Source: CAYWGR01 sp964458015 (GTDB lineage: Bacteria > Planctomycetota > Planctomycetia > Pirellulales > Thermoguttaceae). Taken from it: 17,583 bases of DNA. Below the pieces are notes generated by a model. It searched no databases. It was not told where the DNA came from and was given only the letters and a program-made list of their open reading frames with translations. Below, piece by piece: positions 1 to 6,254 of this stretch (its first letter is position 1; every line of letters starts with the position of its first letter). The DNA lies in NCBI GenBank assembly GCA_964458015.1, contig CAYWGR010000117.1, forward strand, positions 1-17,583. Reading direction: 5' to 3'. A program made the translations under genes and the position numbers.

Positions 1-199
1 CTGCTGGCAGTGATAAAGCGACGAGCACGATGAAACAGATTAGAAGCAACAGGATTCGGGCCAGAGAATTAAAACGGCCGACAAACAACGCTATGGTGAA
101 GACAATAGGGCAAATAATGATGCCTAATATGTCGAATGCAAGACATGATAATAAAGCAACCAAAACTATAAGAACCAGCGTGTACAATCGGGTTAGCAT
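1..199 (-). CDS. Partial membrane protein, probable DUF1559-type (N-terminus only)
   Basis: An open frame starts at the ATG at 199-197 and runs off the left edge without a stop, giving 66 residues. It begins MLTRLYTLVLIVLVALLSC and is almost entirely hydrophobic, with about three membrane-helix-length stretches (residues 5-22, 24-40 and 48-64). It ends in LSLPA. In planctomycetes, a hydrophobic run ending LLLPA just before VQxAREAARR is the usual N-terminus of DUF1559 (pseudopilin-like) proteins. The decisive downstream residues lie outside the window, so the family is inferred. A weak GGAA sits 8 nt upstream of the start. The frame is same-strand and downstream of the NPCBM gene, separated by 227 bp with a double hairpin. 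It could instead be an unrelated small membrane protein. The plus-strand frame over 30-410 is its antisense shadow. Confidence 0.6.
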   Translation of the reverse strand, partial: MLTRLYTLVLIVLVALLSCLAFDILGIIICPIVFTIALFVGRFNSLARILLLLICFIVLVALSLPA

Positions 200-277
200 G
201 AGGAAGTTTCCGATATGGGGCGGATGCGTGGATCGGTTGTGCGATTGGATGGTGATTGCGTCGACGATGGGGATTGT

Positions 278-310
278 GGAACGCACGTTCCGGGAGCTGT
301 TAGCTCCCGG
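278..310. repeat. Double overlapping hairpin downstream of the NPCBM gene (possible terminator or dispersed palindrome)
   Basis: Two inverted repeats share two bases. GGAACG (278-283) pairs with CGTTCC (286-291). CCGGGAGCT (290-298) pairs perfectly with AGCTCCCGG (302-310) around a GTT loop. Because they share bases 290-291, the two full stems compete. The structure lies about 115 nt past the stop at 427 on the minus strand. It is followed on the plus strand, not the minus strand, by a T-rich run (CTATTATTTT), so a classic intrinsic terminator for the minus-strand gene is not clear. It may instead be a dispersed palindromic element. The rest of 200-426 shows no gene. Confidence 0.6.
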
Positions 311-426
311 CTATTATTTTCGGTTCATGTTGGATGTTTGTTTTTTTCTGGATGTTCAGTTTTCCCATTTGGCTCGGTTTTTTCGGTGTGTTGGATATTC
401 TCCGTGGTGATTAGTTTTGTTGCGGG

Positions 427-1830
427 CTAGTTTATCAGTCGTGCGTCGAGCCAGTCGGCATGGTCGAGCACATCGGCGCGGTCGGAGTAGTCAACTAGTA
501 GTTCCAACTTCTTTCCGCCGGCGATGTCCACGGAAATCGGCACGGGCGGATTGCCGCCGCGAAGGATCGGGCTCTTGAATTTTTCTTGACCGTCAACCAA
601 CACGCGGAATTGGACGCTGCCTTGGTTTTCGGTGGAATCGTCGATGCCGAGGAGGGCCTCGAAACGCTTTGGAACACCGACGGCCCTCACCCCCTGCCCC
701 TCTCCCAAAGGGCGAGGGGAGGTTTCTGCACCGACCGCCCTCACCTCCGGCCCCTCTCCCGCTTGCGGGCGAGGGGAGATGTCGTAAACCAATCGGGCGG
801 CGCTGTGGACACCGAGACCTTTTAAGTACAACTGCCCTGCACAACGCAAGAGGCCGCCGGTTACATTGCGGTCGGCGCGGCAGGGCCACGCGAGATCGAG
901 ATACGGCGTCTGGTGGTATTCCGACGGTTTCAGGTCGGAAAGATACACGGCCCGGCCGCCTAGCTGTTGCAGAAAAACGAGCGACGAGGGCTTTGCGGTA
1001 AAGGTTTGGCCCGCGGCAGTGATTTTGGCTGAGCTGGCATCGACGGACAACTGGGTGGCCAGCAGCCGGCTGCCGTCGCTCAAGCCCGTCCAGGCTAGAA
1101 GTTGGTTTTGGCGTGGGGGCAGTTTTCGTTTCAAGGCTGTATTGAATTGAACGGCCACGACGCGGTCGAGCTTGACTTTGATCGGGCCGACGTCGGTCGT
1201 CCATTGGATGGCACCGTCGGCGATGCCGCCGAAAAGGCCGGCGAGCTCGTCGCCGTTATCGAGCATAAGGCGGTCGGATTCCGCGGCTGCCCTCACCCCC
1301 GGCCCCTCTCCCGCTTGCGGGCGAGGGGTGATTACAGCATCGACTGTCCTCACTCCCGGCGTTTCCCCAGCTTGCAGGCGAGGGGAGATGAGATTAGCAA
1401 TGCGGTCGAGTAGTTTGTCGTTGTCGGAAGGGTTGGAAAGCCGGCGGAGAATGAAGCCGGAGAGTGATTCGAGCGGGAGTTTTACGGTGCCGAGCGTGTC
1501 GGAATCGGCGGTGAGCGAATCTTTGTCGGCCGCGGCGATTTGGGCAACGAGGAAGCTGCCGTCGGCCAGCACGAGTCCTACGGCCCTGCCCTGCTCCGGA
1601 CATTGGCCCCAGGTCACCAGATCGGCGGCTGGGATGGTCCGAGTTTGGTTATCGACTTGGAATGTGAGTTGCCAGTGCGGATCGACGGCAACGAGCTCGG
1701 CGCGGAACGGCTCGCCTGCAACGGGCACGGCTTGCGGCATATCGGCGGTTGCTTTCGAGACGAGTAGCCCAGCGAGCAGGATCGCCGGCAACCATCGAAC
1801 CTGAATCATTGAACATTGGTCATTGAACAT
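427..1830 (-). CDS. Secreted NPCBM-domain protein interrupted by in-frame palindromic repeats
   Basis: A probable exported protein of 467 aa. A signal peptide spans about residues 8-29 (hydrophobic core LPAILLAGLLV, cleavage near KATA-D). The C-terminal part matches the NPCBM carbohydrate-binding-like fold: KGLGVHSAARLVYD near 337-350, then GIDDSTENQGSVQFRVLVDG and a terminal DHADWLDARL. Four copies of a peptide like SPRPQAGEGPGVRA (near residues 148-161, 167-180, 351-364 and 371-382) are encoded by a GC-rich palindromic DNA repeat. The second pair sits inside the NPCBM domain between LVYDI and PKRFEALLGID, where relatives have a short loop. The first seven codons (MFNDQCS) come from a heptamer repeat array, so the true start may be Met8 (ATG at 1809-1807). 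The upstream gene stops 9 nt before ATG 1830. Role unknown; NPCBM proteins are usually extracytoplasmic. Confidence 0.85.
   Translation of the reverse strand: MFNDQCSMIQVRWLPAILLAGLLVSKATADMPQAVPVAGEPFRAELVAVDPHWQLTFQVDNQTRTIPAADLVTWGQCPEQGRAVGLVLADGSFLVAQIAAADKDSLTADSDTLGTVKLPLESLSGFILRRLSNPSDNDKLLDRIANLISPRLQAGETPGVRTVDAVITPRPQAGEGPGVRAAAESDRLMLDNGDELAGLFGGIADGAIQWTTDVGPIKVKLDRVVAVQFNTALKRKLPPRQNQLLAWTGLSDGSRLLATQLSVDASSAKITAAGQTFTAKPSSLVFLQQLGGRAVYLSDLKPSEYHQTPYLDLAWPCRADRNVTGGLLRCAGQLYLKGLGVHSAARLVYDISPRPQAGEGPEVRAVGAETSPRPLGEGQGVRAVGVPKRFEALLGIDDSTENQGSVQFRVLVDGQEKFKSPILRGGNPPVPISVDIAGGKKLELLVDYSDRADVLDHADWLDARLIN
684..720. repeat. GC-rich palindromic repeat, copy 1 (in-frame in NPCBM gene)
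   Basis: Core CCTCAC begins at 685, followed by CCCCTGCCCCTCTCCC, AAAG and GGCGAGGGGA. The inverted arms CCCTC and GAGGG can form a hairpin. This copy lacks the GCTTGCGG centre of the other three. On the minus strand it encodes SPRPLGEGQGVRA. Same orientation and reading frame as copies 2-4. Confidence 0.8.
737..780. repeat. GC-rich palindromic repeat, copy 2 (in-frame in NPCBM gene)
   Basis: Core CCTCAC begins at 739, exactly 54 bp (18 codons) after copy 1. It then has CCCCTCTCCCGC, TT and GCGGGCGAGGGG, a near-perfect 12-bp inverted repeat with one mismatch. The minus strand reads ISPRPQAGEGPEVRA. With copy 1 it forms the pair that splits the NPCBM domain. Confidence 0.85.
1288..1330. repeat. 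GC-rich palindromic repeat, copy 3 (in-frame in NPCBM gene)
   Basis: Core CCTCAC begins at 1291, followed by CCCCTCTCCCGC, TT and GCGGGCGAGGGG. The minus strand reads TPRPQAGEGPGVRA. It is in the same frame and orientation as the other copies, 552 bp (184 codons) from copy 2, in the region before the NPCBM domain. Confidence 0.85.
1346..1388. repeat. GC-rich palindromic repeat, copy 4 (diverged; in-frame in NPCBM gene)
   Basis: Core CCTCAC begins at 1348, exactly 57 bp (19 codons) after copy 3. Substitutions include GTTTCCCCAGCTTGCAGG where copy 3 has CCCCTCTCCCGCTTGCGG. The minus strand reads ISPRLQAGETPGVRT. The divergence suggests it is older than, or less constrained than, copies 2 and 3. 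Confidence 0.75.
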
Positions 1831-1834
1831 TGTA
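1807..1834. repeat. Heptamer array A over the NPCBM start codon
   Basis: Four contiguous 7-mers on the plus strand: CATTGAA, CATTGGT, CATTGAA, CATTGTA. They cover both candidate start codons of the NPCBM gene (ATG at 1830-1828 and at 1809-1807) and fill most of the junction with the upstream gene, which stops at 1840. No Shine-Dalgarno is visible in the array. Confidence 0.85.
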
Positions 1835-1839
1835 ATTTT

Positions 1840-2856
1840 TTATCGTTGGAAGATCGGCAGGCAGTTGTTCGGCAGTTGCAAAACGATGAGAGCCATCGCG
1901 GCAGCGCATTCGTTTCCGATGGGGTCGAGCCAGGAGCCGTCTTCATGCTGTCGGCGGATCAATTCGTCGCGGACGGCCGGATACCAGCGTTCGAAACGTT
2001 CGCCGGCCTGCCACATGGCCTGGGCGGCGTAGTATTGACCGTAATAGTAATAGCTGTCGTGTCGCGTGACGCCCTCGGCGGGCAGGAATTGCATGAGGTA
2101 GTCGAGGCCCTTGGTGATTTCCGGTCCCTTGTAGATGCCGGCGCTGTAGAGGGCCGTTACGCCGGCCGCAGAACGCGGAAACGCACTTTCGCCACCTTGG
2201 ATCATGTACATGAATCCGCCGTCGGCGTTTTGGCTGCGTTTGACATAGTCGATTGCCCGGTCGATGGTTTCGTTGGGCACGAACAGCCCTGCGTTGCGTG
2301 CGGCGCGGAGCGCCATGATTTGGCATACGGTGACGGAGATGTCGGCGTCGGCGCGGACGGGTTGGTAGCGCCAGCCGCCGTCTTTGTTTTGGCAGTTGAC
2401 GATGATTTTGATGGCCTTCACGAGTTTTTCGCGCACTTCGGCCTTGGGCGACATGCCGTAACACTCGGCCAAAAACATGGCGGCGAAGCCGTGGCCGTAC
2501 ATGGGGCCGCGGCTGGCGTCCGGACCCGTGATGAAACCGCTGGGTTGGGAGCTGGCCAAGATATAATCGAGCGAGCGGGCCACCTGCTCGCCGTAAGGGC
2601 CGCGGCCGGGCGTGCTGCCGCCCGACATCATGGCCATGCCTGCCAGAGAGCAGACGGCCACATTGCCGCGCAGCGGGCCGGAGCCGAAACCACCGTCATC
2701 GTGTTGGCGGCCGACCAGCCACTTCAATCCTCGCTCGATGGATCGTTCCGCCGCCGGGGTAATGAACCGGCCGGCCGACCGCTCGGGATCCTTCGCCACG
2801 GCCGTGGAGAAGGAACAGAGCAGAATCTGCAGCGTTAAGCAGAGGGATCGGGGCAT
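1840..2856 (-). CDS. Secreted prenyltransferase/squalene-oxidase repeat protein (terpene-cyclase-like alpha/alpha barrel)
   Basis: A 338-aa protein with an N-terminal signal peptide (LCLTLQILLCSF core, cleavage near STAVA-K). Four QW-like repeats of the squalene-cyclase/prenyltransferase superfamily are visible: WLVGRQHDDGGFG (46-58), VNCQNKDGGWRY (153-164), VKRSQNADGGFMY (205-217) and IRRQHEDGSWLDP (300-312). The catalytic DxDD of class II terpene cyclases is not intact: the matching stretch reads DADI (170-173). Together with the export signal, this argues for a structural or binding role rather than cyclisation (inference). Secreted proteins of this kind are common in planctomycetes, with unknown function. 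The ATG lies 2 nt from an 11-unit heptamer array with no recognisable Shine-Dalgarno. The gene follows a terminator and is probably transcribed with the NPCBM gene 9 nt downstream. Confidence 0.88.
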   Translation of the reverse strand: MPRSLCLTLQILLCSFSTAVAKDPERSAGRFITPAAERSIERGLKWLVGRQHDDGGFGSGPLRGNVAVCSLAGMAMMSGGSTPGRGPYGEQVARSLDYILASSQPSGFITGPDASRGPMYGHGFAAMFLAECYGMSPKAEVREKLVKAIKIIVNCQNKDGGWRYQPVRADADISVTVCQIMALRAARNAGLFVPNETIDRAIDYVKRSQNADGGFMYMIQGGESAFPRSAAGVTALYSAGIYKGPEITKGLDYLMQFLPAEGVTRHDSYYYYGQYYAAQAMWQAGERFERWYPAVRDELIRRQHEDGSWLDPIGNECAAAMALIVLQLPNNCLPIFQR

Positions 2857-2858
2857 GA

Positions 2859-2935
2859 GATTAGGGGCTAGCGGTTAGGGATTAGGGGCTAGCGGTTAGG
2901 GATTAGGGATTAGGGGATAGCGATTAGGGGCTAGT
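2859..2935. repeat. Heptamer array B directly upstream of the squalene-cyclase-like gene
   Basis: Eleven perfectly phased 7-mers (77 bp) on the plus strand: GATTAGG, GGCTAGC, GGTTAGG, then the same three again, then GATTAGG, GATTAGG, GGATAGC, GATTAGG, GGCTAGT. The first 42 bp are two exact 21-bp super-units. On the minus strand the units read CCTAATC, CCTAACC and GCTAGCC. The array ends 2 nt before the ATG at 2856. Confidence 0.95.
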
Positions 2936-2961
2936 ACGCCGTCCAGAAAGTTGTTGCCGTC

Positions 2962-2984
2962 AAAAAACAAGCCGCTTGCGGCTT
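2962..2984 (-). terminator. Intrinsic terminator after the MoxR/VWA/DUF4175-like block
   Basis: Read on the minus strand: AAGCCGC, AA, GCGGCTT (perfect 7-bp stem), then G and a run of six T. It lies about 90 nt past the stop of the DUF4175-like gene at 3077. It should separate the six-gene block from the squalene-cyclase-like gene. A TTGACG (2963-2958) overlaps the end of the T-run and could be a -35 element for the next gene, but I see no convincing -10. Confidence 0.85.
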
Positions 2985-3076
2985 CGCAGTGAAATGCGAC
3001 CGGCAACAATATCATGGAAGATGCACTAATTGTGAATTTGATGGTTGCTTGTGGGATCCATTGGATACAAGGGCGT

Positions 3077-6000
3077 TTACTTGTTGTTCTCTTCGGCGAG
3101 TCTTCGGTAGTATTCTTCGATCATCGTTTCGTATTTGGGTGAGAAATCTTCGCTGGGCAATTGGAGCATCTGTTGCCGGGCATGTTCGGGCAGGCGGCCC
3201 CAGAGTCGCTTCATGACGGCGCGAACGTCTTCGCCCTCGGGTTTGGGGGCGTTGTTTGGCGAAGGCTTGGTCGCCTGGGCGGCGTCGGGGGTGTTGCCGT
3301 TCTCTTGGCCTTCCTGGGCGTCGGGCTTCGTCGGCTCTTTGTCGGGCGATGTCTGCGGCGGTTTCTTGTTGGCGGCGGCGGTTTTCGCCGATTTGGCAGC
3401 CTCGAAGATTTTATCGAGGTTGGCGATCGCACTCTGCTGGGCTTCCTGTGTGGGACGGCCTGTTTCGCGGTTGTTGAGGAACGTTGCGGCTTGGTCCATG
3501 TCGGTTATCGCATTGCGCAGAGTATTGGCCAACGGACCGGCTAGCGATACTCGAAGCCCAAAGCGGGCGAGATCATCGTGGAGGGTACGTTGCACGAGAG
3601 CTAATTCGTGAATGGCTGCGGCTCGGGCTCGCGTTAGTTCACCTTCCGCTCGGGTGATCTCATCGAGTTGTTTGACGCCTTCCAAAGTTTTCTGCTGGCG
3701 GCTGCGGATGTTCTGCAAATCTTCCTCGGTATGAGAGATGTCCTCACCTGAGGAGCTTTCGTCGGGTTGGCGGGGACGGGAGTTCAGGATATCGAGGATT
3801 TCTTGGAGATTGCGGATTGCTTGTTTCTGGTCGGCGGCAGCCTGGCCGATTTGATTCCGTCGGATCTGCCCACCGATGGCGAGCATGAGCCCGCTTGTTG
3901 CGGATTGATGAGCGCGTTTTAAGGCTTCGACGATCTGCTGGGCGGCAGCGGGATCGCTCTTATGCAATTCGTGGCCGGCTTGGTCCATGTCCAAGAGGGT
4001 GCGGTCGAGGATTCGGGCTAGTTCAAGTTGTCGATCAGCGGCGTTTTTCAACTCGGCGGCGTCTTGGGGTGCAAGTTCGCGGAGTTCTTGGGTCAATGTG
4101 CGGCGGCCGACCTCGGCCGTTCGACGTGCCACGTCTTCTTGATCGCGAAGCAGTTGGCGAATTTCGCGGGGGAAACGTCGATAGTTGTCCCACTGCGAAA
4201 GGCGCGAGGTCATTCGCTCGATGGCGGCGAGGACGGCGTCTTGATGTTTTGCGGCGGCGGCAAGCGAAGCGGTTGCCTGGCGAAGGGAGTCGTTGCCCCC
4301 CTGCCCTTCCGCGGCTGACTGGGCTGTTTTTACGGCTGAAGTGAGTTCGCGGCCGATGGCGGGCAGATGCTCGCGACCCAGGCGGTCGAGTTCTTCGAGC
4401 AGAAAGGACATGCGACGGGCGGCGTCGGTATTGGAAACGCGATTGTTCGTGAGATCGGCCAGCAAGGCGCGGATATGCATGGGTACGCCTTCGCGGCCGC
4501 TTGTCAGAACTTGGGTCGCCTCGCTTTGATTGTGCTCGACGGATTGCAGCCGATCGGCGTCGGTTTGGCCGAGCGGATGTCCATCGGCCAACTTGCGGGT
4601 GATTGATTCGACTTGTTCACGACAGGCCCGTTGCATTTTCTGCACACGTTCTAATTCCGCCTGAACGATTTTTTCGCGGTCGGCAATGCGATTTTGCATA
4701 TCTTCAATCGTGACAATCGTCAGGCTGCGCGGTTCGCTTGCGCCGGTTTGGCGTTTGTAGTCGGAAACGACGGCGTGGAACGTCAAGACTGCGCCCGGCT
4801 TGAGGTTCAGCGAGCTGAGATCCCAGCGGTAATCAATCGTGCGGCGGTCGGACGCGGTTGGGCTTTCTTCGTTGGGAAGTGATTGAGAGTGCGGAATGTC
4901 GGAGGAGGTCCACAATGGCAATCGTCCCGAGGGTGAATCTTTTCGACGGTATTCCAAAACGATTTCGCGGAGGGCAAGGTCGTCGGCGGCGAGGGCGCGA
5001 AGAGGGACGACGGCCAGCGGCGTCACGAAGATGTTTGCGGAAGGTTGTTCGAGGACGACTGTCGGCGGGGCGTCGGGGATGGCGAGAATTTCCCAGCGTT
5101 CGATGCTGCTTTCAAAACCCTCGCTATCGGTGAGCTCGAACCAATAGGAGCCCGATTTTTCGACGGTAAAAGCGGCAGAAAATGTTTTGTTGTCTTGGCC
5201 AAGTCGCGCGGGAAACCGGGCTCCGCCTTTCAGACAGAGTGCGGCGGATTGAAGCGGGACGGTCGCTTTGCCGGTCATTTGAACTAGCGTGCCCACGATT
5301 GCTCGGATGTGTCGCTCGGACGACATGGGCGGCAGGCCCGTGTAGGGCGGAGGGATGAGCCGTAGACTTAGCGATTCGATAGCGGGCGGTTCGACGACTT
5401 GGACATTGAACCAGGGCATTGACGAATCGTCGCCGCCTTCGACGCGGAAGGCAAAGGGGCGCAAGACGTTTTCTCTCCGCGCGGTTGCAACGCCGCCGGC
5501 GATGTGTAGATTTTCCGTTTCTTCGACGATTGTGTCATCGGCGCCGTCGAAGCGGTAATGAATGCGTACCATGGAAGGCAGGCGAGCACCGCGGGCATCG
5601 ACGACTTCGACCTGGAATGTTTGCCCGCGTGCAACGCGATCGACAGGCCGGCGCAGGGTCAAGTGGTTGGCTTTCGGCCATGCGGCATTGCCCCAGGGGT
5701 TGGCCAGACGTGTGACTGCGATATGTGAAGCGACCGGATCAACGGCGATCAACATTGCCGCGGCGAGCAGTGACGCAGCCAACGCGCCGATGGTGCGGGT
5801 GATGGGCTGCCGGTCGAGGATTTCGGAAAAATCGAGCGGCGACGCTTCGGCGGCGACTTGTTCGACGACGGTTTGACGCAGCAGGGCCGAGCCGGCAGCG
5901 GGGTCGTTCGACGGCACCCGCAGAAATTCGACGGCACTGATGAGTTGGTTTTTGAGTGAAGGGAAATGCCGTTCGATACGCAGGGCAAGATCGGCATCGC

Positions 6001-6253
6001 GAAGACGCATTAGAAGTGCCGGAACGGCAAGGCGGCGGAAAGCCCAGCAGAACGCACAAAGCACCGCCAGCGAGATTAGGATACGCAGCCCTCGATCTTG
6101 GAATTGCAAAAGAAAGTCGAGACATCCGGCGGCGATGGTTGCGCCAAGAAGGGTTGCGAAGGTCAGGCCCAGGCCGTAGAAGACGGCCCTGCGCCGCGTG
6201 CGGCGTCGCAACTGATCGATCTTTTGTTGCAGAGGATGGGCCATATATTTCAT
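3077..6253 (-). CDS. DUF4175-like large membrane protein with long coiled coil
   Basis: A 1058-aa protein from ATG 6253 (MKYMAHPLQQ), 1 nt after the upstream stop. ATG 6244 is an alternative. The frame stays open upstream to 6607, but that stretch reads as proline/serine-rich shadow peptide inside the preceding gene. Membrane helices lie near 23-49, 56-76 and 154-171. Between them, RIERHFPSLKNQLISAVEFL (92-111) is typical of DUF4175-like proteins. An Ig-like beta region follows to about 510. From about 515 comes a long Glu/Gln/Arg-rich helical region, beginning MQNRIADREKIVQAELERVQ and predicted as coiled coil. A Pro/Lys/Gln-rich linker leads to a conserved-looking tail (LWGRLPEHARQQMLQLPSED). 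Probably an inner-membrane scaffold with a periplasmic helical domain, partnering the VWA proteins (inference). A terminator lies about 90 nt downstream. Confidence 0.8.
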   Translation of the reverse strand: MKYMAHPLQQKIDQLRRRTRRRAVFYGLGLTFATLLGATIAAGCLDFLLQFQDRGLRILISLAVLCAFCWAFRRLAVPALLMRLRDADLALRIERHFPSLKNQLISAVEFLRVPSNDPAAGSALLRQTVVEQVAAEASPLDFSEILDRQPITRTIGALAASLLAAAMLIAVDPVASHIAVTRLANPWGNAAWPKANHLTLRRPVDRVARGQTFQVEVVDARGARLPSMVRIHYRFDGADDTIVEETENLHIAGGVATARRENVLRPFAFRVEGGDDSSMPWFNVQVVEPPAIESLSLRLIPPPYTGLPPMSSERHIRAIVGTLVQMTGKATVPLQSAALCLKGGARFPARLGQDNKTFSAAFTVEKSGSYWFELTDSEGFESSIERWEILAIPDAPPTVVLEQPSANIFVTPLAVVPLRALAADDLALREIVLEYRRKDSPSGRLPLWTSSDIPHSQSLPNEESPTASDRRTIDYRWDLSSLNLKPGAVLTFHAVVSDYKRQTGASEPRSLTIVTIEDMQNRIADREKIVQAELERVQKMQRACREQVESITRKLADGHPLGQTDADRLQSVEHNQSEATQVLTSGREGVPMHIRALLADLTNNRVSNTDAARRMSFLLEELDRLGREHLPAIGRELTSAVKTAQSAAEGQGGNDSLRQATASLAAAAKHQDAVLAAIERMTSRLSQWDNYRRFPREIRQLLRDQEDVARRTAEVGRRTLTQELRELAPQDAAELKNAADRQLELARILDRTLLDMDQAGHELHKSDPAAAQQIVEALKRAHQSATSGLMLAIGGQIRRNQIGQAAADQKQAIRNLQEILDILNSRPRQPDESSSGEDISHTEEDLQNIRSRQQKTLEGVKQLDEITRAEGELTRARAAAIHELALVQRTLHDDLARFGLRVSLAGPLANTLRNAITDMDQAATFLNNRETGRPTQEAQQSAIANLDKIFEAAKSAKTAAANKKPPQTSPDKEPTKPDAQEGQENGNTPDAAQATKPSPNNAPKPEGEDVRAVMKRLWGRLPEHARQQMLQLPSEDFSPKYETMIEEYYRRLAEENNK

Positions 6254-6254
6254 T

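Noticed and set aside
30..410. 126-aa plus-strand frame at the left edge
   Set aside because: Antisense to the hydrophobic partial gene and crossing hairpins. No recognisable protein features.
684..1388. CRISPR-like interpretation of the four repeats in the NPCBM gene
   Set aside because: Only two pairs, unequal spacing, inside a coding frame, and no cas genes in the window.
1816..2838. 340-aa plus-strand open frame
   Set aside because: Exactly antisense to the squalene-cyclase-like gene, with no domain or Shine-Dalgarno. High GC keeps the frame open.
2859..2935. Telomere-like or replication-origin repeat
   Set aside because: TTAGGG-like words occur, but the array is a local 7-mer repeat next to a start codon, with no DnaA boxes or origin genes visible.
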